From Oscillospiraceae bacterium (GTDB taxonomy: Bacteria; Bacillota; Clostridia; Oscillospirales; Ruminococcaceae), in NCBI GenBank assembly GCA_021199335.1, contig JAJQIG010000053.1, positions 1-62,782 on the forward strand: 62,782 nt of DNA, written 5' to 3'. Position numbers and translations under genes: made by a program. The notes beneath the pieces were generated by a model. That model had not been told where the DNA came from. It made no database searches and saw only the letters and a program-made list of their open reading frames with translations. The first letter of the stretch is position 1. Each line of letters begins with the position of its first letter. This document shows positions 34,401 through 42,640 of the stretch, in pieces.

Positions 34401-34797
34401 ATTCGGTGAAAAAATGGACGGCATAGTTATTGCCGATTTGGACATTGTTCGTGCAATGGAGAAGGATATTTCGGGAATTTTTATTCCCGTTAATGTCAAA
34501 AAGGACGGCGAATTTTCTTCCCGCTCAAAGATTATTTCGGAGCGCGCCCTTGAGAAGCTGAGGAAATATTCATCCGACCTTCTTAGGGAAACCGCTTCTT
34601 CGATAAAGCAGGGAAAAATCGAAGCCGCTCCCCTTACCGACGCCAAAAAGAACACATCCCCCTGCGCCTATTGCGATTACCAATCCATATGCGGATACCC
34701 GAACGTTATCCCAAGGCTTCGCGACCCCGAAGCGGAAAAGAAAATGCAGGAGTCCCTAGGTATCATAAAGGATTCGGCAAAGGAGAGTGAACAATAA
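31420..34797 (+). CDS. addB: ATP-dependent helicase/nuclease subunit B
   Basis: A 1125-residue subunit of the AddAB helicase-nuclease that processes double-strand breaks up to Chi sites. The N-terminal P-loop is GEAGTGKS. The C-terminal RecB-like nuclease has VVDYKTG near residue 917. The iron-sulfur cysteines typical of AddB appear as CPFMYFC near 760 and CAYC...C near 1085. The ATG at 31420 was chosen because the family starts directly before the P-loop and AGGTG precedes it; the open frame reaches back to 31342, inside the promoter. It shares one base with addA. Confidence 0.94.
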   Translation: MLNLITGEAGTGKSYEMMNRIAGAVSSGRKVFAIVPDQFNFEYNRMLYNFMGLKKFNRMEVLSFSRLSKYIFIEHGGLKGRYADDTVRTVIMYRALSELNERKALHFYSRQALKTRFISDALEFVRTLSANGISSELLLRQTALMDDGIKEKAEDIALICSEYSRILEENGYKDSHTDISEASKRAAENGYFSDCDIFIDEFKSFTPDECEMLEVIIRDSNSVTVCLTTDKFSSDGFARMGLTPFETVDKTAARLSRLAFENSVKVNIDHLTENRRFLFPELQFLSKNVFRSQRSGFNGSCEAVRIYEAAEPYAEADFICAEINHLVREKGYRYSDIVITARQKENYSSILDAALERSEIPYYSDENGRVSHKSLIIFVRTALNLASVKNPSSEDFLRYIKTGFLPLDTEQIDILEEYCYKWNVEGGMWHKPFEIHDNSDSDRAAEAARLIVTEPLDNLRRKCTNTTAEAICRATADFLDEVKVPETISELIKGTNSGDAAVLTAVRETKQLWDMLCDLLQSFRRTLGDTPITAADFSSIFETAAALLTISAPPQTLDAVQLTSLNTARFANPKAVFILGANEGVFPFAANPSALLSDKDLAALGKSGVEINGNSPEKLAEERYAAYAALSAPTERLYISYPIASVSGNALYPSSAVRQIAAMFKNDIKLTEKKLGILYFCTTEQSAYYQYVQGFKRGSSEIASLKAALEDFNDGNSQRFKLLENPNSAKFRLNSGKALTDRLYGQVITLSASRFEDYKKCPFMYFCKKGLRIYPRQQTQLNAPSRGTAVHYCLCEFLKAYSKTSFIAMSREEITHFVTKKLSEYFISSDIGGSYGKTKRYLAAYRRLTDTVSDILIHLKTEFSQSLFTPSEFEYTFAFDGDEKPIKLTANDGTEMYFIGAVDRVDVYTQNDLTYIRVVDYKTGTKVFSLADIYYGINMQMLLYMFALTDPEAAANSGRYHTALPAGVLYVHAEDNAPSLSREASDDEITSAALFGEKMDGIVIADLDIVRAMEKDISGIFIPVNVKKDGEFSSRSKIISERALEKLRKYSSDLLRETASSIKQGKIEAAPLTDAKKNTSPCAYCDYQSICGYPNVIPRLRDPEAEKKMQESLGIIKDSAKESEQ

Positions 34798-37700
34798 TGT
34801 CAAATTGGACAGACAGGCAGTTGGATGCCATAAACGCAAGGGACACCGCCGTCATTGTTTCTGCGGCGGCGGGAAGCGGAAAAACCTCCGTCCTCGTTGA
34901 ACGACTGGTGAGGATTTTATCCGACCCCGTAAACAAGGTCCCCGCCGACAGAATTATCGTTGTAACCTTTACAAACGATGCCGCCGCACAGATGAAGCAG
35001 CGGCTTTCCGATGCTCTATCCGCACAGCTTGAGCTTGAACCCAACAATTACTGGCTCTGCAGGCAGCAATCACTTATTTCGGCAGCGAAAATTTCTACCA
35101 TTCATTCCTTCTGCTTTGATATGATAAGGGAAAATATTCAGTCGCTTGATATTTCTTCGGGCTTTCGCATTCTTGACGAAACAGAGGAGGAGCTTATTGT
35201 TTCAAAGGCATTGGGCAATGTTTTTGAGCAGCTTTACGAAGAAAATCCCGAGATGATGAATGAACTCACCGACTTTACCTGCAAGGGTTCGAGGAATGAT
35301 TCCAACCTTGAGAGAGTTGTTCTTAAAATTCACCGCTTTATTATGTCGCTCCCATTCCCCGAGGATGCCCTTGACGGCTATACCATACGTTATTCAGAAC
35401 CGTTTGACAGCGAAAAGGATCCGCTTGCGAAGGCTTACGCAGGATTCATTTCGGACAGCTTGAACAGAATTGCGAGGCTTGCCGATTATGCTGCGGAGCT
35501 TGTTTCGGAAGCGGGAGAAAGCAAAGCGTCCGACATAATTTCCGGCGAACGTGATCTCTTCATTTCGCTTGCCGAAAAAGCAATGGACACCTCGCTTGAA
35601 TGGAATGAACGCTTTGGCTTCGACTCCGTTAAGTTTGAAGTATGCAGATATCCCAAAACAGATAAAGGTTCACCAGAACAAATCATTGTTGAAAAGGTAA
35701 AGGAAATTCGTAAAAATTACAAGGAACAAGCAGCAAAGCTTTCTTCGGAGGCATTCTTTTCCCTGGAGGACATATTTGATGATTACGATAAATGCTGTAA
35801 TGTGCTGCGCGGCTTGTCAATTATTGTGAAAAAGCTTATTACGGAAACAGCAAGGATTAAAAGTGAGAAAAACGCCCTTGGATTTTCCGATGCGGAGCAG
35901 CTTGCCGTAAAGCTTCTTTGCGCCAAGGACGAAAAAGGGACAATTTGCAAAACTCCCCTTGCAAGGGAGCTTTCGGAATATTACAGCCTTATAATGATTG
36001 ATGAGTTCCAGGATGCCAACAATATCCAAAACACCATTTTCCGTATGCTCTCAAGGGGCGGAACGGCGGAGTCAAACGGTGATAACCTATTTGTTGTGGG
36101 TGATGTCAAGCAGTCAATCTATCGCTTCCGCCTTGCAAACCCGAAAAACTTTATAGATGTTCTCGAATCATCTGATATATATACTCCCGAATACAAGGGA
36201 AAAAATGCGGCAGTCCTGCTAAATCGCAACTTCCGAAGCAGTAAGGATGTCGTGGATTTTGTAAATGATGTTTTTGCGACGGTTATGAGCAAAGCTGTCG
36301 GGGATATTGACTACACCGTCAATGAACAGCTGGAGGCGGGCGCCGTTTACCCCGAAGCCAACCGCTCGGCGGAGTTTATTTTCACAAAATATGATCCCTC
36401 CGCAGAGAACGACAACGCTGAGGTAAACAATGCTTCCGAAAATGCGGATGAAGGTGAAACCGTTGGGGAGGTTTGCGCCGAAGCAAGGGCTGTGGCGATT
36501 AAAATTTCGTCCATGCTCGGTCTTCGCACCGTTTTTGACAAAGGAGAGCTTCGCCCCTGCGAATGCAAGGATTTCTGCATTCTGCTTCGTGACAGGGCAA
36601 GGGGGCAGCTTTATGCCGATGAGCTTCTGAAGATTGGTATAAAAGCCACCTGCGAAGAAACAACGGGCTATCTTAAATCCCGTGAGATTGCGGTTCTTGT
36701 AAATATTCTTACCGTTATAGACAACCCCATGCGCGATATTCCGCTTGTATCGGTGCTTATGTCGCCAATGTTTATGCTTACGGCGGATGAAATGGCTGAG
36801 CTTCGCCTTCTGACGGAAAATAAATATGACCATATATATAAATGTGTGCTGTTTGCAATGCAAAATCAGGAAAGCTATTCCGCTGCCGGAAAGCTGAAAA
36901 AATTTATTGAGATCTATGAGAAGCTTAGAATTTGCGCCGCTTCACAAAGCCTTGAACGGCTTATTCGGACAATCTATGACAGCACCGATTTTCTCTCATC
37001 GGTTCAGGCTTATTCCGATGGGGATCAGAAAAAGGCGAATCTGCGGCTGCTTCTTGAATATGCAAAAAGCTATGAGCAGAATTCCGCAGGCGGTTTGTCG
37101 GGGTTTATCCGCTATCTTCACGACATTTCCGAAAAGGGCGGAGATTTCGTCCGCGCTTCAATTGTTTCCCCTGCGGATAATGCTGTTTCAATTAAAACCA
37201 TACACAAGGCAAAGGGCCTTGAATATCCGTTTGTATTCCTCTGCGGAACCTCAAAGCCCTTTAACCTTAAAGATTCAAGCGATTATATGCAGATTAACCT
37301 TGACTATGGCATAGGCTTTAAAATCCAGGACAGGAATCACCTCAAGCTATACAACTCATTCCCACAGTATGTTATAAGCCGCATTAACAGGCAGGATACA
37401 ATCAGCGAGGAAATGCGCCTTCTGTATGTTGCTCTTACAAGGGCAAAGGAACAGCTTTTTATTACCGTCCCCAATGACGGCAAAACCGCGGCGAAAATTG
37501 ATTCAATATCCATGAACATCGCCGCTTTGGGAGGAGTTACGCCTGTAGTTGCCGCCTCCGCACGGTCAATGCTTGACTGGCTGCTCATGGCGCTCCTCAC
37601 CCACCCCGACGGTTCAAGGATTCAGGTCAATCCTGACATTCCCATAAGGTCAAGCAAGGCTAAAATCACCGTGACAGAGTCGGATTCGGCCTTGGAAGAG

Positions 37701-38405
37701 GCGGACAAAGAGCAAAAGGAAAAAGCCGTTCCCGATGAGGAAAGCGTAAGACAGCTTCTCGATAGCTTCAATTTCCATTATGAAAGCCGTCTGCCGAATA
37801 CCCTTGCAAAGCTCACCATTACCGAAATTGCAAAAAGCGAAAACGATGAGATTTTTTTGCGGCGTCCTGATTTTTCCGCCGACTACAGCAGTCTCACCCC
37901 TGCGGAAATCGGAACCGCCATGCATACCTTTATGCAGTATGCCGATTATTCCGCCGCCGAAACAGACCTTATAGGGCAGGCAAAGGCTCTTGAAGAAAAG
38001 GGACTTCTCGGAAAAGCGGAGGCGGAAGCGCTAAACCTCAGTCAGCTTAAAAAATTCTTTGACTCGGATTTTTACGGAAGAATAAAAAATTCACCCGAAA
38101 TAAGACGAGAACAGAAATTTCTTATCGAAATATCCGAACTTGGGCTTGACGATGAGCTTGGATTGGAGTATAATAATACCAATGGTATGCTCCAGGGTAT
38201 AGCCGATTGTGTTTTTGAGGAAAACGGGGAAATTGTCCTTGTGGATTATAAAACCGACCGTGTGAACAGCGAAATAATCCTCGCAGACAGATACCGCCGC
38301 CAGCTGCTGCTTTACAGCGCTGCCCTTGAAAAAATCTTCGACAAAAAAGTCAAGGAAGCGTATCTTTACTCCTTTAGTCTTGGCAGAGAAATTAAAATAA
38401 AATAA
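34797..38405 (+). CDS. addA: ATP-dependent helicase/nuclease subunit A
   Basis: A 1202-residue UvrD-like helicase with a C-terminal nuclease. Walker A is AAAGSGKTSVLVERL near residue 22; IDEFQDAN is the helicase Walker B; VGDVKQSIYRFR and the later LLYVALTRAKEQL are helicase motifs; LVDYKTD near residue 1148 is the nuclease core. It works with AddB as a heterodimer. The start overlaps the addB stop (TAATG). Length is typical. The small membrane/HTH gene follows by 18 nt. Confidence 0.96.
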   Translation: MSNWTDRQLDAINARDTAVIVSAAAGSGKTSVLVERLVRILSDPVNKVPADRIIVVTFTNDAAAQMKQRLSDALSAQLELEPNNYWLCRQQSLISAAKISTIHSFCFDMIRENIQSLDISSGFRILDETEEELIVSKALGNVFEQLYEENPEMMNELTDFTCKGSRNDSNLERVVLKIHRFIMSLPFPEDALDGYTIRYSEPFDSEKDPLAKAYAGFISDSLNRIARLADYAAELVSEAGESKASDIISGERDLFISLAEKAMDTSLEWNERFGFDSVKFEVCRYPKTDKGSPEQIIVEKVKEIRKNYKEQAAKLSSEAFFSLEDIFDDYDKCCNVLRGLSIIVKKLITETARIKSEKNALGFSDAEQLAVKLLCAKDEKGTICKTPLARELSEYYSLIMIDEFQDANNIQNTIFRMLSRGGTAESNGDNLFVVGDVKQSIYRFRLANPKNFIDVLESSDIYTPEYKGKNAAVLLNRNFRSSKDVVDFVNDVFATVMSKAVGDIDYTVNEQLEAGAVYPEANRSAEFIFTKYDPSAENDNAEVNNASENADEGETVGEVCAEARAVAIKISSMLGLRTVFDKGELRPCECKDFCILLRDRARGQLYADELLKIGIKATCEETTGYLKSREIAVLVNILTVIDNPMRDIPLVSVLMSPMFMLTADEMAELRLLTENKYDHIYKCVLFAMQNQESYSAAGKLKKFIEIYEKLRICAASQSLERLIRTIYDSTDFLSSVQAYSDGDQKKANLRLLLEYAKSYEQNSAGGLSGFIRYLHDISEKGGDFVRASIVSPADNAVSIKTIHKAKGLEYPFVFLCGTSKPFNLKDSSDYMQINLDYGIGFKIQDRNHLKLYNSFPQYVISRINRQDTISEEMRLLYVALTRAKEQLFITVPNDGKTAAKIDSISMNIAALGGVTPVVAASARSMLDWLLMALLTHPDGSRIQVNPDIPIRSSKAKITVTESDSALEEADKEQKEKAVPDEESVRQLLDSFNFHYESRLPNTLAKLTITEIAKSENDEIFLRRPDFSADYSSLTPAEIGTAMHTFMQYADYSAAETDLIGQAKALEEKGLLGKAEAEALNLSQLKKFFDSDFYGRIKNSPEIRREQKFLIEISELGLDDELGLEYNNTNGMLQGIADCVFEENGEIVLVDYKTDRVNSEIILADRYRRQLLLYSAALEKIFDKKVKEAYLYSFSLGREIKIK

Positions 38406-38422
38406 ATCGGAGGTTTATTATC

Positions 38423-38842
38423 ATGGCTTCAAATCAGAATAAAACACATAGCCGCAGCACTGTTAACGCATCCTTTATCGGTTCGATTTTTCTCGGAATA
38501 TGCATACTTATTGCAGGAATAAGCATCGGCGGCGGCGTAAGAAAGCTGAACAAAACCGTTTCCGAAAAGGAATTTTCTGACACAAACACTTACAATTCCC
38601 CCGAACACGTTCAAATGAGTGAGAAAAAATACCTCACCGAAGGCGAAGCGGCGGAATATCTCAATCTTACCGAAACGGAAATTCTGAGCCTTATTACTTC
38701 CGGCGAAATTACCGAGTATGTAAAAACCGCAACGGGCTATTCAATCTCCGTAACGGTTCTTGACAGCTGGTTTGACAACGAAGCTTACCAAAATAAGCTG
38801 AACGCTACAGAGCCTGCGGCAGCGGATGACGAGGAACAGTAA
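38423..38842 (+). CDS. Small membrane protein with excisionase-like helix-turn-helix
   Basis: A 139-residue protein. One hydrophobic segment lies near residues 17-37, followed by an acidic linker. Residues about 70-120 resemble the excisionase/MerR-like helix-turn-helix fold (KYLTEGEAAEYLNLTETEIL, then SGEITEYVKT, then TVLDSWF). Few positive charges are present for a DNA-binding protein and the tail is acidic (DDEEQ), so it may bind protein instead or even face outside. It is translated 18 nt after addA with GGAGG. Function is unknown. Confidence 0.75.
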   Translation: MASNQNKTHSRSTVNASFIGSIFLGICILIAGISIGGGVRKLNKTVSEKEFSDTNTYNSPEHVQMSEKKYLTEGEAAEYLNLTETEILSLITSGEITEYVKTATGYSISVTVLDSWFDNEAYQNKLNATEPAAADDEEQ

Positions 38843-38878
38843 TTTTTTCGGGAAATTGAAATTTTTTTTTAAAAGCCC

Positions 38879-38906
38879 TTGACAAACGTTTTTTTTGTGT
38901 TATAAT
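38879..38906 (+). promoter_or_regulatory. Promoter of infC operon
   Basis: TTGACA (38879-38884), 16-nt spacer, TATAAT (38901-38906). Confidence 0.8.
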
Positions 38907-38912
38907 ATTAAA

Positions 38913-39092
38913 CGTTGACTTTTGTATGTCAGTGTAAAATAAAGCAGAACTTCCGTTCTCACCCTGCCGCATAAGGCGAGCAGCGGTCGATACTTTGTTA
39001 TGTATAACAGCATGGTCGATTTGGTTTACTATGCATGGATTTATGTAATTTGTATGAGCGGAAAACTATGCTTTCCGCTCATTTTTTATTTT
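38913..39092 (+). promoter_or_regulatory. infC-rpmI-rplT attenuator leader (L20-leader-like)
   Basis: About 180 nt of structured leader end in a terminator, GAGCGGAAA (39056-39064) with TTTCCGCTC (39072-39080), then ATTTTTTATTTT, just before infC. In Bacillus, ribosomal protein L20 binds such a leader and favours termination. The position before infC and the terminator are seen; L20 control is inferred. Confidence 0.75.
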
Positions 39093-39105
39093 GGGGGTGC
39101 CTACA

Positions 39106-39624
39106 ATAAGCGTTAAAGAATTACAGATTAATGAAGAAATTAAAGACAAGGAAGTTCGTGTCGTTGATTCGGACGGTTCGGCAATCGGCGTTATTTCCGC
39201 CAAAGAGGCTCTCAAGCTTGCTGAAGAAAAGGAGCTTGATTTGGTAAAGATCGCTCCCCAGGCAGTGCCGCCTGTCTGCAAAATTATGGATTACGGAAAG
39301 TATCTTTTTGAGCAGGGCAAGCGTGAAAAGGAAGCCAAGAAAAACCAGAAGGTTGTTGACATCAAGGAAATCAGAATGTTCTCAACCATTGATACGAACG
39401 ATTTTAATACAAAGGTAAACCAAGCTGTCAAGTTCCTCAGGGGCGGCGACAAGCTCAAGGTTTCCGTTCGTTTCCGCAAGCGAGCTATTGCGCACCCGCA
39501 TCTCGGTGAGGAGCTTCTTGACAAGTTCAAGGAGGCTTGTTCGGAATATGGTACAGTTGAAAAGCCGTCAAAAATGGAGGGACGTGCGCTTGTTATGTTC
39601 GTTTCCCCAAAGGCTTCAAAATAA
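39106..39624 (+). CDS. infC: Translation initiation factor IF-3
   Basis: A 172-residue initiation factor that checks start codons on the 30S subunit. The start is most likely the ATA at 39106: the protein then begins (M)SVKELQINEEI as in the family, and the ribosome-binding site GGGGGTG (39093-39099) is 6 nt upstream. The open frame can also start at TTG 39091 or GTG 39097, but both fall in that site. Rare AUU/AUA-type starts are known for infC and permit autoregulation, since IF-3 itself rejects such codons. First gene of infC-rpmI-rplT. Confidence 0.9.
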   Translation: MSVKELQINEEIKDKEVRVVDSDGSAIGVISAKEALKLAEEKELDLVKIAPQAVPPVCKIMDYGKYLFEQGKREKEAKKNQKVVDIKEIRMFSTIDTNDFNTKVNQAVKFLRGGDKLKVSVRFRKRAIAHPHLGEELLDKFKEACSEYGTVEKPSKMEGRALVMFVSPKASK

Positions 39625-39714
39625 AATTTTAAGCTGAAATTTCAAAAGCTGTTTCAGCATCAGTGGATGCGTATCTCAAAAATACGCAGCCTAAATTTAA
39701 AGGAGGATATACCT

Positions 39715-39912
39715 ATGCCTAAGCAGAAAACTCATTCAGGCGCTAAAAAGCGTTTTAAGCTGACCAAGAAAGGTCTTGTTAAGTATCAGAAAACTAACAA
39801 AAGACACAGACTTACTCAGAAGGCTACAAAGCGCAAGAGAATTGCAAGAGCGGCAGGCTATGCAAGCACCGCAAACGCTTCTACAGTAAAGCAGCTTATC
39901 CCTTACAAATAA
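39715..39912 (+). CDS. rpmI: 50S ribosomal protein L35
   Basis: A 65-residue, strongly basic protein starting [17 protein letters not shown], the typical L35 N-terminus. The ATG at 39715 follows AGGAGG. It sits between infC and rplT in the conserved order, 90 nt after infC. The full core, with [14 protein letters not shown], is present and the length is typical, so there is no sign of damage. It is part of the large ribosomal subunit. Confidence 0.97.
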   Translation: MPKQKTHSGAKKRFKLTKKGLVKYQKTNKRHRLTQKATKRKRIARAAGYASTANASTVKQLIPYK

Positions 39913-39963
39913 TCGGTAAGACGCTTTCTATCATCAACTATTAATTAACGGAGGTAAAAGATT

Positions 39964-40317
39964 ATGGCTCGTGTTAAGGGAGCAATGGCTACTCGAAAGA
40001 GAAGAAATAAAACATTAAAGCTCGCAAAAGGTTATTGGGGTGCTAAAAGCAAGCACTTCAAGATGGCTAAGGAAGCCGTTATGAAGTCCGGTCAGTATGC
40101 TTATATCGGCAGAAGGCTCAAGAAGAGAGATTTCAGACAGCTTTGGATAACAAGAATTTCCGCAGCTTGCAAGCTCAACGGAATGAATTATTCTACTTTT
40201 ATGAACGGTCTTAAAAAGGCAGGAATCACACTTAACAGAAAGATGCTTTCCGAGATTGCCGTAAACGATGCGGCAGGTTTTACAGCTCTTACTGAAAAAG
40301 CTAAGGCTGCCCTTTAA
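39964..40317 (+). CDS. rplT: 50S ribosomal protein L20
   Basis: A 117-residue basic protein beginning [20 protein letters not shown] and containing the usual [11 protein letters not shown] block. It binds 23S rRNA early in assembly and, in Bacillus, also represses its own operon through the leader. The ATG follows GGAGG with a normal gap. It ends the infC operon and is followed by a strong terminator. Length is standard. Confidence 0.97.
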   Translation: MARVKGAMATRKRRNKTLKLAKGYWGAKSKHFKMAKEAVMKSGQYAYIGRRLKKRDFRQLWITRISAACKLNGMNYSTFMNGLKKAGITLNRKMLSEIAVNDAAGFTALTEKAKAAL

Positions 40318-40331
40318 TAAACACTTACAAG

Positions 40332-40365
40332 GTCAGAAGTAATATTTTTTTACTTCTGACTTTTG
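40332..40365 (+). terminator. Terminator of infC-rpmI-rplT
   Basis: GTCAGAAGTA (40332-40341) pairs with TACTTCTGAC (40351-40360), followed by TTTT. Confidence 0.85.
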
Positions 40366-40420
40366 CAGTATATGGGCAAAGGAATATACAGGCTATTTTA
40401 CGGTTTGGAGGTCGATTTTT

Positions 40421-41218
40421 TTGCAGCGGATTATAACCTCAAAGGATAATGGCAGCATAAAGCTTTTCCAGAAGCTTTCGGCTGCAAAAAAATATCGCAC
40501 TGAATATGGAATGTTTCCACTTGAAGGTTTACGGCTCATAAAGGATGCCGCTGCCGAAAATGCAGAGCTTCACTGCGTTATGATAACGGAGGGCTGTATG
40601 AAAAAGCTCTCCGAACACGGTGAAGCATTGGATTTTCTGCCTGAAAGAGCAAGGGAAAGAACTCTTTTTATCTCGGACGAGCTTGGCGAAAGGCTTGCTT
40701 CAACCGAGGGTACTCAAGGAATTTTCGCAACGTGCGAAGCTATAGATACAAGCGGCATTTCCGATGCGATAAAAAGCAACGGAAGGTACATTATGCTGCA
40801 CAATATCCAAGACCCGGGAAATATGGGAACCGTTATAAGAACCGCCGATGCTATGGGGATAAACGCCGTTATCGCTGTTAACTGCTGCGATGTGCAAAGC
40901 CCCAAGACTGTTCGGGCAACAATGGGAAGCCTTTTCCGTATGAAAATATGCGTGGCATCCGCCGATGAAGCGTTTGCCGAATTTAAGGAAAAAAACATAA
41001 TCTCCTATGCGGCGGTTGTCGGCAGGGATGCTTTATCCCTGACTGACTGCCGTTTCAAGGATGGCTCAGCCGTACTTATCGGGAACGAAGGAAACGGTCT
41101 GCCCGAGGAGATCATCGCAAGATGCAGTCACAGCCTTACTATTCATATGCACGGAAATGTCAACTCGCTCAATGCCGCAACAGCAGCATCCATAATCATG
41201 TGGGAGTTGACAAAATGA
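40421..41218 (+). CDS. SpoU/TrmH-family RNA 2'-O-methyltransferase
   Basis: A 265-residue knotted (SPOUT) methyltransferase. The three SpoU motifs are LHNIQDPGNMGTVIRTADA near residue 126, LIGNEGNGLPEEI near 220, and NSLNAATAASI near 248. A short N-terminal substrate-binding domain (about 1-95) is present, as in RlmB/TsnR-type enzymes acting on 23S rRNA. The start is TTG at 40421, 10 nt after GGAGG; no ATG fits better. It overlaps dprA by 4 nt. The precise target nucleotide is unknown. Confidence 0.9.
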   Translation: MQRIITSKDNGSIKLFQKLSAAKKYRTEYGMFPLEGLRLIKDAAAENAELHCVMITEGCMKKLSEHGEALDFLPERARERTLFISDELGERLASTEGTQGIFATCEAIDTSGISDAIKSNGRYIMLHNIQDPGNMGTVIRTADAMGINAVIAVNCCDVQSPKTVRATMGSLFRMKICVASADEAFAEFKEKNIISYAAVVGRDALSLTDCRFKDGSAVLIGNEGNGLPEEIIARCSHSLTIHMHGNVNSLNAATAASIIMWELTK

Positions 41219-42591
41219 ATAGCTCAAACAACGATGATATCATAAAGCTGCTTTTTCTTTTATCCTGTTTCGGTGCGGGCAATCCCCGTATACATAAGTT
41301 GAAGGAATATTTTGGCTCCCTTGAGGGGCTTTACAGAGCAATCGCTTTTACTAAGCCGGAGGGCATTTTTACCGAACAGGAGCTTAAATCCGCTTCAAGA
41401 ACCCACGGGGATCAGCTCAGAGGTATAATTTCCTACTGCAAACGCCATAATATCGGCATAATTTGTTTTGACGATGAAGCTTATCCCGAAAGGCTGAGGA
41501 ATATCTATAATCCCCCGATTTTACTGTTTTACAAGGGCGATAAGGAAATTCTGAGGAGCGACATTATCCTCGCTGTTGTAGGGGCAAGAAAAATTTCCGA
41601 ATACAGCGCAAAGGTAGCCGATAAAATCACGGGAGAAATTGTTCGCAGCAATATAGTTATTGCAAGCGGATTTGCCGTTGGGACGGATATTACCGCCCAC
41701 CTTGCGGCAGTTAGAAACGGCGGAAAAACAATAGCCGTTCTCGGAAGCGGAATTGACCACATATATCCGCAACAGAATGCTCAGTATTTCGATGAAATTC
41801 TTGAAAATGGAGTTTTTATTTCGGAATATTTTCCGCAGACATCCGCAAAACCCTCATCATTTATCGCCAGAAACCGCATTTTGGCAGGCATCTCAATGGG
41901 CGCTGCTGTTATTGAAGCCTCGGAAAGAAGCGGATCTCTTAACACTGCATCGTATATAATCTCTCAGGGAAGCGACCTTTGGGTTATTCCTCCGCATGAT
42001 ATTTTTGATCCGAGATACAACGGAGGAAGGGGACTTCTTCGTGACGGTGCGCTTCCGCTTTTCTCCGCCTCGGATATTATTCAAGAATATTTTGAAAATT
42101 ACACTCATAAGCCTGTAAAGGAGCGGAAATCGGATTATATCAGTCTTAATCCCGATGATATACCGATAGAAAATAAATCATCGGCAAAAAACAAGAGTGA
42201 GAAGAATTCGAAACACAAGGATGAGGTTCAAATTTCCAAGACTGTAAAGATTCAAGCTCCCAAGTCTGCCGAGGGTAAATCTCCCAAGTCCGTTGAGGTT
42301 CAGGCATCCGAGCCCTTTGAAGCTCGGATTCCTACGTCTTTCGAAGCTCAGATTTCTAAGCCTGTCGTGATTCAGTTTCCCAAGTTCGCCACCGGAAGAT
42401 TTGAAAAGCCGCCCCTTGAAGGCGTTGCAAAGCTTATCTATCAGTCAATAGCAAATTCGCACACGCCAATCACCATTGATGATGTTATTGAAGATGTTGA
42501 TCTTGATGTTACAGATGTGCTTTCAATACTTACCGACCTTGAAATCGGGGGATATATTTTCTCCGATGAGGGGCAAACATACTACGTCTGA
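41215..42591 (+). CDS. dprA: DNA processing protein DprA with unusual linker
   Basis: A 458-residue protein that loads RecA on incoming single-stranded DNA. The Rossmann core shows VGARKISEYSAK, ASGFAVGTDITAH and GSGIDHIYPQQN. A C-terminal winged-helix-like domain lies at about 400-458. Between them, at about 300-398, is a Lys/Ser/Pro-rich linker with imperfect repeats of the type VxIQAPKSxEGKSPKS. Most DprA proteins are about 360 residues and have a short linker. The ATG at 41215 overlaps the methyltransferase stop. topA and trmFO follow in the classic order. Confidence 0.93.
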   Translation: MNSSNNDDIIKLLFLLSCFGAGNPRIHKLKEYFGSLEGLYRAIAFTKPEGIFTEQELKSASRTHGDQLRGIISYCKRHNIGIICFDDEAYPERLRNIYNPPILLFYKGDKEILRSDIILAVVGARKISEYSAKVADKITGEIVRSNIVIASGFAVGTDITAHLAAVRNGGKTIAVLGSGIDHIYPQQNAQYFDEILENGVFISEYFPQTSAKPSSFIARNRILAGISMGAAVIEASERSGSLNTASYIISQGSDLWVIPPHDIFDPRYNGGRGLLRDGALPLFSASDIIQEYFENYTHKPVKERKSDYISLNPDDIPIENKSSAKNKSEKNSKHKDEVQISKTVKIQAPKSAEGKSPKSVEVQASEPFEARIPTSFEAQISKPVVIQFPKFATGRFEKPPLEGVAKLIYQSIANSHTPITIDDVIEDVDLDVTDVLSILTDLEIGGYIFSDEGQTYYV

Positions 42592-42640
42592 TTATTACTG
42601 CGGAAAAGTCCGCATTCATATTAAAGGAGAATGAATATAA

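Noticed and set aside
36219-36863. 214-residue minus-strand open frame
   Set aside because: It is antisense to the helicase region of addA and has no recognisable motif.
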